Positions 30,133 to 37,979 of a stretch of 40,719 bases of DNA are shown here, piece by piece. Position numbers and translations under genes: made by a program. Under the pieces are notes generated by a model, which saw nothing but the letters and a program-made list of their open reading frames with translations, ran no database searches and was not told where the DNA came from. The first letter of the stretch is position 1, and each line of letters begins with the position of its first letter. Location: positions 1 through 40,719 of the forward strand of contig NZ_VIDT01000002.1 in the NCBI RefSeq assembly GCF_006519715.1, written 5' to 3'. The stretch comes from Ideonella azotifigens. Lineage in GTDB: Bacteria; Pseudomonadota; Gammaproteobacteria; Burkholderiales; Burkholderiaceae_C.

Positions 30133-30843
30133 ATGAGCCGTCGACTGCTGGTTGCCATCTTATTCTCCACTGCTCTCAATTTTTGCCTTGTGGCTGGTGC
30201 GGTGAGCAACGAAACCCCAGGGGGATCCGTGCCTATGTCCGTTGTCAGCGATACGAGGCAAGCGCTCGAACGCTTTTTAGCGTTACCGAAATTTCGAGAG
30301 GAAGGGTTGTATCGCCCGCCAAGCGAGGCCGCACGCCTGGAATACGAGGCGCGAGTGAACGCTCTTGCCAACCGTCTGCTTGCTCGACTGAGCGCTCTGC
30401 CGTCGAAGGCCGAAGTGCTCGACGAGTTCAAGCCTACGTTGAAGGAGTTCGAGAACACAGACAGCGAAGACCGAGACCAATTGCTTCAATACATCGAGAA
30501 CATCATGGACATCTTTGGCATCCAGAGTTCCGACAGTCTTCTCAACAAGTGGCGCTACGGCTTCGACCCCAATCAAACCCAGGAAGAGCAGAACGCTGAT
30601 GCGCTGGCCCAAATGACTGCAAGCGAAAGAGCGCTGTTGGTCAAGCTGGAATCAGTGCAGAAGGAGACGGCCCTTGCGGCCATGATCCAGTTGCTGGGTT
30701 CGCCCTCCATGAGCAGTGCTGGCATGCATACTTGGTTTCTGGACAAGGACCACTCCAGCGCAGTCTCGCTCGGCTCCCGGAGCGGTGCCCAGATCATCAT
30801 TTGGCTGTGCACAGGGCGCTTTTCGTATGCGCGCAAGCTGTAG
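30133..30843 (+). CDS. Secreted protein, DUF4844-like
   Basis: This 236-aa protein has a signal peptide (residues 1-23, cleavage near LVAGA). The domain at about residues 40-145 has ALERFLALPKFREEGLYRPP, LARLSALPSKAEVLDEFKPTL and YIENIMDIFGIQSSDSLLNKWRYGFDP. This matches my recollection of DUF4844 proteins, but I cannot confirm it without a search. A second small region (TWFLDKDHSSAVSL...IIIWLCTGRFSY) ends the protein. The role is unknown. A repeated 12-bp sequence begins at the stop codon. Confidence 0.65.
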   Translation: MSRRLLVAILFSTALNFCLVAGAVSNETPGGSVPMSVVSDTRQALERFLALPKFREEGLYRPPSEAARLEYEARVNALANRLLARLSALPSKAEVLDEFKPTLKEFENTDSEDRDQLLQYIENIMDIFGIQSSDSLLNKWRYGFDPNQTQEEQNADALAQMTASERALLVKLESVQKETALAAMIQLLGSPSMSSAGMHTWFLDKDHSSAVSLGSRSGAQIIIWLCTGRFSYARKL

Positions 30844-30864
30844 ACCCTTCAATCAACCTGACTT
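30843..30864 (+). repeat. Direct repeat, copy 1 (GACCCTTCAATC-N4-TGACT)
   Basis: A perfect 12-bp match, then TGACT at the same distance, recurs at 31898-31919. This copy begins in the stop codon of the DUF4844-like gene. The two copies flank the GNAT remnant and SnoaL-like gene. Confidence 0.5.
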
Positions 30865-30910
30865 GCCGCATCAAGCTGGGTCGCTCAGATTGAACTTCCG
30901 CAGCAAGTCA
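30848..30910 (+). other. Possible H-type pseudoknot in the intergenic RNA
   Basis: TTCAATC (30848-30854) pairs with GATTGAA (30888-30894). TGACTTGC (30859-30866) pairs with GCAAGTCA (30903-30910). The order a-b-a'-b' is that of a pseudoknot. Stem lengths are 7 and 8 bp, with connectors of 4, 21 and 8 nt. It lies just before the broken acetyltransferase gene. Confidence 0.3.
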
Positions 30911-30955
30911 ATATTGGTACTTCGATACCAATCCAGGACTGGGTGATTCCTTCGT

Positions 30956-31443
30956 ATGCAACCTCTTCTCCGTAAGGCTGTGAACGACGATGCATCGGCA
31001 GTAGCCGAAGTTATTATCTCGTCTCGCAAGGCATTCATTCCATATGCGCCGATGGCGCACAGCGCAGTCGAAACCCACCACTGGGTACGGAATATTCTCA
31101 TGCCTTCTTGTAGAGTTTCGGTTGCCTGTATGGCGGAGGCCGTGGTTGGCATTCTGGCCACCTCCGAGGCCAAGGGCATTTCCTGGATTGATCAGCTGTA
31201 TGTGCTGCCGGGCTTTGTTGGCCAGGGCATGGGCTTGCGTCGCTTCCCCGGCCCGTCAGGCTCTATACATTCCAGGCCAATGCAGGCGCACGCCGCTTCT
31301 ACAAGCGGCACGGCTTCAGCGCGATAGAGTTCACAGACGGCAGCTTGAACGAAGAGCGCTGCCCGGATGTCCTGTTGGAACTGGCTGCGGCCCGTCACCA
31401 GCCGCAACGATCAATCGTCAATGGAAGGACTCACCATGAGTGA
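30956..31443 (+). pseudogene. GNAT acetyltransferase disrupted by an internal deletion/frameshift
   Basis: Frame 2 from ATG 30956 gives a good N-terminal GNAT half. It opens LLRKAVNDDASAVAEVIISS, then has WIDQLYVLPGFVGQGMG, whose VGQGMG is the acetyl-CoA loop. From 31231 the coherent protein continues in frame 1 (LASLPRPVRLYTFQANAGAR, then RFYKRHGFSAIEFTDGS) to a stop at 31441-31443. In intact homologues about six to eight residues of helix lie between GMG and the LASLPRP segment. A small deletion that also shifted the frame therefore explains both facts. The C-terminal frame overlaps the next ATG, as in a coupled pair. Confidence 0.8.
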
Positions 31444-31876
31444 TCCCGAGAAGCAGGTTCTGCAAAAGCTCGACACCTACAAGTCCGCTGTCCTGGCGAA
31501 GAACGCCGAGACCTTCATGCAGCTTTACGACGCCGAGGTCCGGGTATTCGACACTTGGGGAACCTGGTCATACGAAGGTGCCGCGGCTTGGCGAATCGCC
31601 GTGGAGGGGTGGTTCTCTTCGCTCGGAGACGAGACCGTCAGGGTGACGTTCGAAGACGTGAAAATCACGGCGGAGCCCAGCTTCGCCGCAATGACCGCCT
31701 TCGCCAGGTACGCTGCCTTTTCGGCTCAAGGCGAAGAACTTCGGGCCATGCAAAACCGCATCACCTGGGTGCTCAAAACCCGCGGCCATGTTTTACGCAT
31801 CGTCCACGAGCACACATCCGCCCCCATCGGGTTCGAAGACACGAAGGCGATGTTCAAACGGGAAGGGAAGTCATGA
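31436..31876 (+). CDS. SnoaL-like/NTF2-fold protein
   Basis: This 146-aa protein starts at ATG 31436 behind GGAAGGA with a 6-nt spacer. A longer frame to 31367 is not supported. The single cone-shaped domain has VLQKLDTYKSAVLAKNAETF, then LYDAEVRVFDTWGTWSYEG and a C-terminal TWVLKTRGHVLRIVHEHTS, typical of the ketosteroid-isomerase-like superfamily. Members are small-molecule isomerases, hydrolases or binding subunits, and the ligand is unknown. The overlap with the broken acetyltransferase suggests the two once formed an operon. Confidence 0.8.
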   Translation: MSDPEKQVLQKLDTYKSAVLAKNAETFMQLYDAEVRVFDTWGTWSYEGAAAWRIAVEGWFSSLGDETVRVTFEDVKITAEPSFAAMTAFARYAAFSAQGEELRAMQNRITWVLKTRGHVLRIVHEHTSAPIGFEDTKAMFKREGKS

Positions 31877-31897
31877 ACGCACGGTCGAGCGTTGCTT

Positions 31898-31919
31898 GAC
31901 CCTTCAATCGAGGTGACTG
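31898..31919 (+). repeat. Direct repeat, copy 2 (GACCCTTCAATC-N4-TGACT)
   Basis: This is the second copy of the sequence at 30843-30864, 1055 bp away in the same orientation. Here it lies 21 bp after the SnoaL-like gene. It does not have the extra complementary arms seen near copy 1. Confidence 0.5.
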
Positions 31920-31968
31920 GCTTCGGCAGCCCCTCGTGTCTGGAGATCCTTGTTCTGGAGGCCAAGAC

Positions 31969-32289
31969 ATGCACGACATCAACTGGTCAAACTCGGAGAA
32001 GCGGGTCGCGCGAGCGGTCTTTGAATCTGCGTTGCAGAAGGAACTCTCGGACATCATCACCGAGTTCAAGCGTGCGGCTGCATCCATATCCGAACCTGAT
32101 GAACTGTGGTCTCTCATCAAGCGCACCGATCAGAGGCGCAGGGAGATTGACTTCAAGTACGACTACCGGTACTCGCAGCTGCTGCACGTCTTTGGGCGTC
32201 TGCTGCGCGAAGGTCGCATTGCCGAAGAAGATCTTCAGGGCCTCGATGAGAAGAAAGTCGCCATCATTCTGACCATCGCCGAGCTTTGA
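31969..32289 (+). CDS. Conserved small hypothetical protein
   Basis: This 106-aa, largely helical and charged protein starts at ATG 31969, with GGAGG 7 nt upstream. The frame from 31936 is rejected. Recognisable blocks are WSNSEKRVARAVFESAL, DQRRREIDFKYDYRYSQL and HVFGRLLREGRIAEEDLQGL. I recall similar small proteins in proteobacteria but no name or role. It is 22 nt upstream of the DUF1801 gene and probably co-transcribed with it. Confidence 0.7.
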   Translation: MHDINWSNSEKRVARAVFESALQKELSDIITEFKRAAASISEPDELWSLIKRTDQRRREIDFKYDYRYSQLLHVFGRLLREGRIAEEDLQGLDEKKVAIILTIAEL

Positions 32290-32311
32290 AAACCCTGCCA
32301 GGATTCCCGCC

Positions 32312-32749
32312 ATGCCAGAAGCCAAGACCAAGCCGACAGATGCAAGCGTCGATGACCACATCGCCGCGAAGGCAAGCGAGGCGCAGCGAGCCGATTGCAA
32401 GGCCCTGATGGCCCTGCTCAAGAAGGTCACCGGGCAAGGCCCGAAGATGTGGGGGCCGAGCATCGTGGGTTATGGCGCCTACCAGTACACCTACGCATCC
32501 GGCAGGACCGGCACTTCATGCCTGGTCGGCTTCGCGATTCGAGGGCGCGAGATCGTGCTCTATCTGGCGCCGTACTGGGATGGCGCAGCCGAGTTGCTGT
32601 CCAGGCTGGGCCCGCACAAGATGGGCAAGGGTTGCCTCTACTTCAAGCGCCTCGCGGATCTGGACCCGTCCGTCCTGGCGCAACTCGTCATCGGTTCAGT
32701 CGCCGAAATCGAACGCCGCCATGGCCCTGTTCACACAGGCGGCGAATGA
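32312..32749 (+). CDS. DUF1801 (YdhG-like) domain protein
   Basis: This 145-aa protein has the family core MALLKKVTGQGPKMWGPSIV, GYGAYQYTYASGRTG and HKMGKGCLYFKRLADLD. The YdhG/DUF1801 fold resembles frataxin-like and PRTase-neighbour proteins of unknown activity. AGGA about 9 nt before the ATG supports the start. It is the second gene of a short pair with the preceding hypothetical. Confidence 0.85.
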   Translation: MPEAKTKPTDASVDDHIAAKASEAQRADCKALMALLKKVTGQGPKMWGPSIVGYGAYQYTYASGRTGTSCLVGFAIRGREIVLYLAPYWDGAAELLSRLGPHKMGKGCLYFKRLADLDPSVLAQLVIGSVAEIERRHGPVHTGGE

Positions 32750-32917
32750 CGCTTCCTAGTTTGGCCGACGAGCCTGCGCTTGAGGACGATCCTGAATGCG
32801 GTTCGGCGCTGGTGGGTTGCCTGGCCCCGGGGCCAAGTCCAGGGCCTGTGCTGAGCCTGAGCCTCGCATGCCACTGGCAGAATCTTTGGGATCAGCAGTG
32901 ATTTCAGGGAGGAATGG

Positions 32918-33679
32918 ATGAAGAGTGCGATGGCATTTTCCCTGCTCGCGGCGGCACTGGGTGCGTCGGCGGCACGGGCCGAGGAGGTTGCGGCCACCAT
33001 CGAAATGGTGCGTGTGCCGGGTGGTTGCTACAAGATGGGCACGCAGGGCTACGAGAAACACGAGCAACCCATCCACAACGTTTGCGTCAGCGACTTCGAG
33101 ATTGGCAAGTACGAGGTCACGCAGGCGCAGTGGCGGGCGGTGATGGGCGTGAACCCGTCGAAGTTCGCGGGCTGTGGCGACAATTGCCCGGTGGACAAGG
33201 TCTCATGGCTGCAGGCGCAGGAGTTCGTGCAGAAGCTCAGCGCGCAAGGCAAGGGCATGTTCCGCTTGCCGACCGAGGCCGAGTGGGAATACGCCTGCCG
33301 CAGTGGCGGCAAGGACGAGACCTGGCCTGGCGGCGTGGGTGCGAGCGAACTGGGTGAGGTGGCCTGGTTCAACAAGGCGGAAGCGGGCAAGCAGACCCAC
33401 CCGGTCGGCACCAAGAAGGCCAATGGCCTGGGCCTGCATGACATGGCTGGCAACGTGTGGGAATGGGTGCAGGACAAGTTTGTGTCGCCTTACCCGACGG
33501 CGGTGGAAAACAACCCGAAGATCGAATCCGGCGGCGAGGAGAAGCGGGTGATGCGCGGAGGCTCGTGGGACGGCAAGGCACCCTACGTGCGCTGCGGCAT
33601 CCGCAATCGCTACGACATCAACTTCGTCGACTCGGACGGCCGCGTCGGCGTGCGCGTGTTGCGCGAGATTCCGCGCTGA
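32918..33679 (+). CDS. Exported formylglycine-generating-enzyme-like (SUMF1) protein
   Basis: A signal peptide (residues 1-21, cleavage after SAARA) is followed by one FGE/sulfatase-modifying-factor domain. The domain has VRVPGGCYKMGTQGYE, FEIGKYEVTQAQWRAVMG, FRLPTEAEWEYACRSGG, LHDMAGNVWEWVQD and RGGSWDGKAPYVRCGIRNR. The C-terminal block has only one Cys where copper-binding true FGEs have a pair. It is therefore more likely a structural or peptidoglycan-associated relative than a sulfatase activator. No sulfatase is nearby. The 168-bp gap upstream is empty apart from the promoter it must hold. Confidence 0.87.
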   Translation: MKSAMAFSLLAAALGASAARAEEVAATIEMVRVPGGCYKMGTQGYEKHEQPIHNVCVSDFEIGKYEVTQAQWRAVMGVNPSKFAGCGDNCPVDKVSWLQAQEFVQKLSAQGKGMFRLPTEAEWEYACRSGGKDETWPGGVGASELGEVAWFNKAEAGKQTHPVGTKKANGLGLHDMAGNVWEWVQDKFVSPYPTAVENNPKIESGGEEKRVMRGGSWDGKAPYVRCGIRNRYDINFVDSDGRVGVRVLREIPR

Positions 33680-33806
33680 ACTGCGGGGCCTGGCCGACTG
33701 GCAGTGTGTGGTCGGCTTGCTGCTGCCGGGTGTGCCGGTGATGGCGGTGTTTGCCATCGCGGGCTCCCGCGGGTAGGCTGGCGCTGCTCCAATTTCGCCA
33801 CGCACC

Positions 33807-34316
33807 ATGACCCCCATCGAAGGCGGCTGTGATTGCCGCATGATCCGATACCGGTTGAACCTTGCGCCCTTGTTCGTGCACTGCTGCCATTGCCGCTGGT
33901 GCCAGCGGGAATCGGGCGCTTCGTTTGCGCTGAACGCGATGATCGAAAGCGATGCGGTGGATTCGCTGGGTGGCGAAGTGGCGCTGGTGCACATGCCTTC
34001 CGAGAGTGGCGAGGGCCAGCAGATCGCGCGCTGTCCGCGGTGCCAGGTGGCGGTGTGGAGCCACTACGCGGGTGCGGGGCCGCTGGTGAAGTTCGTGCGC
34101 GTGGGCACACTGGACAACCCCGATCTGCTGCCGCCGGACATCCACATCTTCACGGCCTCGAAGCAGCCTTGGGTGCTGTTGTCCGGCGACGTGCCGGCAG
34201 TGCCCGAGTATTACGACCGGGCGCAGCATTGGCCTGCGTCAAGCCTGCAGCGCCGGGAATTGCTGTTGCCGAGGATTCAGGCTTACCAGGCCTCGCTGAA
34301 GGATGTTGGCGCCTGA
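33807..34316 (+). CDS. GFA-family zinc protein
   Basis: This 169-aa protein carries the Gfa/CENP-V zinc-binding cysteines: Cys8 and Cys10 (GGCDC), Cys26-Cys27-x-Cys29-x2-Cys32 (HCCHCRWCQRESG) and RCPRC near residue 77. A later TLDNPDLLPPDIHIFTASKQPW block is typical. The namesake binds glutathione in formaldehyde detoxification, but most members have no proven reaction. It is probably transcribed alone; DUF2214 begins 62 nt later. Confidence 0.88.
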   Translation: MTPIEGGCDCRMIRYRLNLAPLFVHCCHCRWCQRESGASFALNAMIESDAVDSLGGEVALVHMPSESGEGQQIARCPRCQVAVWSHYAGAGPLVKFVRVGTLDNPDLLPPDIHIFTASKQPWVLLSGDVPAVPEYYDRAQHWPASSLQRRELLLPRIQAYQASLKDVGA

Positions 34317-34378
34317 GATTCAGGCGCCGCCGACCCGCTTGGGCGGGGCATGACCGAAGATCATTGAAGAGGACATCC

Positions 34379-34831
34379 ATGACCATCAGCGCGGTGTTTG
34401 CCTTCCTTCATTTCCTCGCCGTCTTCGGCATCGTGGGCGCCGTCTTCCTGGAGTGGCAGACCATGAGCCCCGCGCCGACCTTGGCGGAGGCGAAGCGGCT
34501 TCAGGCTAGCGACCGGTGGTATGGCACCTTTGCCGGGCTGGTGCTGATCATCGGTCTGGTGCGCGTGTTCTATTTCGAGAAGGGCAGCGGCTTCTATCTC
34601 GCCAACCCGTTTTTCCACGCCAAGCTCACGCTGTTCGTGCTGGCGGGTCTGCTGTCGATCTACCCGACGATTCGCTTCATCAAGTGGCGCCCGCAGACCA
34701 GCCAGGGCATGGCGCCTTCGGTTTCGGCGCAGGAGTACCGGCGCATCATGCTGGCCCTGCGGCTGGAAGTCGTGCTGCTGCTGGGCGTGGCCTTGTGCGC
34801 CAGCCTGATGGCGCATGGTGTGGGCATGTGA
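34379..34831 (+). CDS. DUF2214 family membrane protein
   Basis: This 150-aa protein has four predicted transmembrane helices at about residues 4-24, 47-67, 80-99 and 125-148. The family stretch HFLAVFGIVGAVFLEWQ and the loop GLVRVFYFEKGSGFYLANP identify it. GAGGA 5 nt before ATG 34379 fixes the start inside a longer artefactual frame. The function is unknown. It is 18 nt before the VOC gene, so the two probably share a transcript. Confidence 0.85.
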   Translation: MTISAVFAFLHFLAVFGIVGAVFLEWQTMSPAPTLAEAKRLQASDRWYGTFAGLVLIIGLVRVFYFEKGSGFYLANPFFHAKLTLFVLAGLLSIYPTIRFIKWRPQTSQGMAPSVSAQEYRRIMLALRLEVVLLLGVALCASLMAHGVGM

Positions 34832-34849
34832 CCCCGGAGGACTGCACGA

Positions 34850-35275
34850 ATGGCCACACTCGATCACATCATCCTGAAGGTCAACGACCTGGCCGCCAGC
34901 ATCGCGTTCTACACGCAGGTGTTGGGTTTCACCTTGCAGGGGCAGGACGGACCGTTCACCGTGCTCAGGGCAGGGCCAGAATGTCAGCTGCAGTTGGCGC
35001 CTTGGGGCACGCCCGGATTCGAGCACTACGCGTTTGCGGTGAGCAGCGAGGAATTCGAGCAGATCTTCGTGCGCATCAAGGCGGCCGGCATGGCCCACGG
35101 CCCGACCTTCGATTCGGTGGGAACCAACACCGGGCCAGGCGAGGAAAGCGGTGCACGCGGGCCAGCGCCCACGCTTTATTTCAACGATCCGAATCAGCAT
35201 TTGCTGGAGATCCGGGCATATCCCGGGCCACCAGCGGTAGCCTGGTGCGCTGAAACAACCCATGTGAATTCATGA
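34850..35275 (+). CDS. VOC family protein
   Basis: This 141-aa glyoxalase-fold protein opens ATLDHIILKVNDLAASIAFY, with His6 a probable metal ligand. It ends LYFNDPNQHLLEIRAYP, with Glu as the last ligand. It has a GGAG ribosome-binding site. Its stop overlaps the next ATG by four bases (ATGA), linking its translation to the exported amidase. The substrate is unknown. Confidence 0.87.
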   Translation: MATLDHIILKVNDLAASIAFYTQVLGFTLQGQDGPFTVLRAGPECQLQLAPWGTPGFEHYAFAVSSEEFEQIFVRIKAAGMAHGPTFDSVGTNTGPGEESGARGPAPTLYFNDPNQHLLEIRAYPGPPAVAWCAETTHVNS

Positions 35276-36582
35276 ATCGAACCGGAACCTGCTTGATGTT
35301 GAAACGTGTTGCCTTGCTGTTTTGCCTGATCCCCGGGGCCGCGCTGGCGCAGGCGACCGAGCAGTGGGTCGTGACGACCGATCTCTGGGGCAATCCTGTC
35401 TATCAAACCCTCACCTTGAAACAGGATGGCGAGGCGATTGCGGGGGACATGGACGGCGACAAGGTCACGGGGCGTCGCCATGGCTCGACCATCACGTTCG
35501 AGGAAACCGGCGCGAACAACGCGAGGTATTCGTTTGCCGGCACGATCAAGGGCGGACGCATCGATGGCATTGCCGACTTTCCGGACAGCAACAACCCGGC
35601 CAGGCGTGCCAAGCATGGCTTTTCAGCGCGCCGCATTCCCGATCGACCGGCAGGACCGCCGCGCCGCCACGAGTTCGAGCCAACGGAGTATTCCAACGAG
35701 TTCAGTCCGCACCGCGCGCCAGTCCTGACTATCTGGCCGGGCGACACCGTGCACACCAAGACCATCGATTCAGGTGGCGTGGACGAAAACGGCGTCACCC
35801 GCGCCTTGTTCGGCAACCCGCAGACCGGCCCGTTTTTTGTCGCGACAGCCTCGCCTGGCGACACGCTGGTGGTGCGGCTCAACCGCCTGCGCCTGAACCG
35901 GGACCATGCCGACAGCCTGGATACCATCGTGGGTAGGGCGCTGGGTGCCAGCCTGGTTGGCAAAGCGGCGGACCTGGGCCAGCCGGTGCGCTGGAAGCTG
36001 GATCGGATGCGCGGTTTGGCAAGCCTTGAAACGCCGACCGAGCGCTTGAAGGAGTTTGTCGTACCGGTTCGCCCGATGCTGGGCGGGCTTGCGGTTGCAC
36101 CGGGTTTTGGATCGGCTCCCATTTCCACCGGAGACACCGGAAGGTTTGGCGGCAACATGGATTTCAACGAAGTAGTGGAAGGCAATGTGGTCTACCTGCC
36201 CGTCCAGCAGCCGGGCGCCTTGCTTTACCTGGGCGACGCCCATGCCCTTCAAGGCGATGGCGAAACCTCGCAGTACGCGCTGGAAACCTCGATGGATGTC
36301 GAATTCACAGTGGAGGTGATCAAGGGGAAATCGATCGCGATGCCGCGGGTTGAATCCCCGACGCAGATCATGGTGCTGGGCCAGGCGGGTTCTTTGGACG
36401 AAGCGCTGCGCTCGGCCACGACAGGACTCATTCAATGGCTGCAGCAGGACCATGGATTCACGCTGTCCGAATGCGCCATCATCCTTGGCAGTTCGGCACA
36501 CTACAGCGTGCCCAATCTTGCGGGCCGAAGTGTCGGGGTGGCCATCAAGCTCGACAAGGCACGCCTCCGTCCAGGTTCGTAG
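35272..36582 (+). CDS. Exported acetamidase/formamidase family protein
   Basis: A signal peptide (LKRVALLFCLIPGAALAQA) precedes a short beta domain of about 90 residues (LTLKQDGEAIAGDMDG...). The FmdA_AmdA domain follows, with TIWPGDTVHTKTIDSGGV, GGNMDFNEVVEGNVVYLPV and the diagnostic GDAHALQGDGE. The family hydrolyses short-chain amides to ammonia and the acid. Export to the periplasm is unusual compared with cytoplasmic FmdA but known for this branch. ATG 35296 is an alternative start that would give the same signal peptide without eight residues. Confidence 0.85.
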   Translation: MNRTGTCLMLKRVALLFCLIPGAALAQATEQWVVTTDLWGNPVYQTLTLKQDGEAIAGDMDGDKVTGRRHGSTITFEETGANNARYSFAGTIKGGRIDGIADFPDSNNPARRAKHGFSARRIPDRPAGPPRRHEFEPTEYSNEFSPHRAPVLTIWPGDTVHTKTIDSGGVDENGVTRALFGNPQTGPFFVATASPGDTLVVRLNRLRLNRDHADSLDTIVGRALGASLVGKAADLGQPVRWKLDRMRGLASLETPTERLKEFVVPVRPMLGGLAVAPGFGSAPISTGDTGRFGGNMDFNEVVEGNVVYLPVQQPGALLYLGDAHALQGDGETSQYALETSMDVEFTVEVIKGKSIAMPRVESPTQIMVLGQAGSLDEALRSATTGLIQWLQQDHGFTLSECAIILGSSAHYSVPNLAGRSVGVAIKLDKARLRPGS

Positions 36583-36670
36583 GTGAATGGCCGCCGTGTC
36601 GCACGCGCTGCCTCGCATGTCTTTCAGGAATGGCTTGATGAACCGTCGCACCACAACGGAGCCAGCAACG

Positions 36671-37846
36671 ATGAAGCCAGGTTGGCGGTGGATGGGGGCT
36701 TGTGCATGGGCTGCGGGGGCGATGCTGCTGGGCGCGTGCGCCGGCCCTCCGTCGGCTCCGCTGGCCAGCGCTTCGCTGGACGACGCGGTGCGCCAGTTGA
36801 TGCAGCGCGAGCAGGTCAAGGGCCTGGCACTGGCGGTGATCGAACACGGCCAGGTGGTCAAGGTGGCCGCCTACGGGCAGCGCAATGTGGCCAAGGCTTT
36901 GCCGCTCACGCCGGACACGGTGATGTATGGCGCCTCGCTGACCAAGGCGGCTTTCGGCTACATGGTGATGCAACTGGCGGACGAGGGCCGGCTGTCGCTG
37001 GACGCGCCGCTGGCGCAGCTGCTGCCGCAGCCCTTGCCGAAGTACGGCGATGCCAAGCGCGGTTACGCCGACCTGGCTGGCGACGAGCGCTGGCGCCAGC
37101 TCACGCCTCGCATGCTGCTCACGCACAGCAGCGGTTTTGCAAATTTCCGATGGGTCGAGGCGGACCAGCGGCTGCAGTTCCACTTCGATCCCGGCAGCCG
37201 CTATGCGTATTCCGGCGAAGGCATCAACCTGCTGCAGTTCGTGCTGGAAAAAGGCCTGGGCCTGGACGTGGGCCAGGAAATGCAGCGCCGCATCTTCGAC
37301 CGTTTCGGCATGACCCGCACCAGCATGCGTTGGCGGCCGGACTTTGCCAACAACCTGGCCGACGGCTACCAGCTGGACGGCAGCGAGCTGCCGCATGACG
37401 AGCGCAGCAATGTGCGCGCCGCCGGTTCGATGGACACGACGATTGCCGACCAGGCGCGCATGTGGGCCGGCTTCATGCGAGGCGACGGCCTGAGCCCGGC
37501 AGCGCGCGCCGAATGGATCAAAGGGCAGTTGCCCATCACCTCCGCGCACCAGTTCCCGACCTTCCTGCCACCCACCGAAACGCGCTACCAGGCCATCGGC
37601 CTCTCCGCTGCCTTGGGCGTCGTGCGCTTCGACGATGCCAGCGGCCCAGCCTGGCTCAAGGGCGGCCACGACGACGCCACCGGCAACATGGCCTTGTGCC
37701 TGGAAGCTGGCCAGCGCTGCATCGTGCTGCTGGCCAACGACGTGCGCGCCGAGCGGCTCTACCCGGCGCTGGCCGAGCGGGTGCTGGGCGCCACCCGCAT
37801 GCCGTGGCAGTGGGAATACGACTGGTGGCAGCCGCCTGCGCCTTGA
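36671..37846 (+). CDS. Serine hydrolase lipoprotein (beta-lactamase-related)
   Basis: The start is set at ATG 36671, because GGAG lies 9 nt upstream and the resulting N-terminus is a clean lipoprotein signal (MKPGWRWMG...LLGAC, Cys23). A longer frame to 36587 has no site. The domain has SLTK (Ser89, Lys92), PRMLLTHSSGFANFRW and YAYSGEGINLLQ in the YSG/YxN position. GGHDDATGNM follows as the HxG-like box. The 391 aa are one domain. It is a distant paralogue of the lipoprotein at 27826. Hydrolysis of a cell-wall or ester substrate in the periplasm is likely. Confidence 0.85.
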   Translation: MKPGWRWMGACAWAAGAMLLGACAGPPSAPLASASLDDAVRQLMQREQVKGLALAVIEHGQVVKVAAYGQRNVAKALPLTPDTVMYGASLTKAAFGYMVMQLADEGRLSLDAPLAQLLPQPLPKYGDAKRGYADLAGDERWRQLTPRMLLTHSSGFANFRWVEADQRLQFHFDPGSRYAYSGEGINLLQFVLEKGLGLDVGQEMQRRIFDRFGMTRTSMRWRPDFANNLADGYQLDGSELPHDERSNVRAAGSMDTTIADQARMWAGFMRGDGLSPAARAEWIKGQLPITSAHQFPTFLPPTETRYQAIGLSAALGVVRFDDASGPAWLKGGHDDATGNMALCLEAGQRCIVLLANDVRAERLYPALAERVLGATRMPWQWEYDWWQPPAP

Positions 37847-37939
37847 CGCGGGTACTCGGTTTGCCTGGCAGAAGCTGGTGCGAGGCTTGCGTGGCACTGT
37901 GCACCGTCGCAACTGCAACGGCGTTCAGCTTCGTCGGCA

Positions 37940-37967
37940 TTGAATCCATTCGCAACAATGGATTCAA
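37940..37967. promoter_or_regulatory. Perfect 11-bp inverted repeat upstream of mprF
   Basis: TTGAATCCATT (37940-37950) and AATGGATTCAA (37957-37967) are exact complements around a 6-nt centre. It lies 13-50 nt before the mprF start and 94 bp after the preceding stop. There is no T-tract, so a protein-binding operator for a dimeric regulator is more likely than a terminator. Confidence 0.6.
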
Positions 37968-37979
37968 AACCGACAGAAT

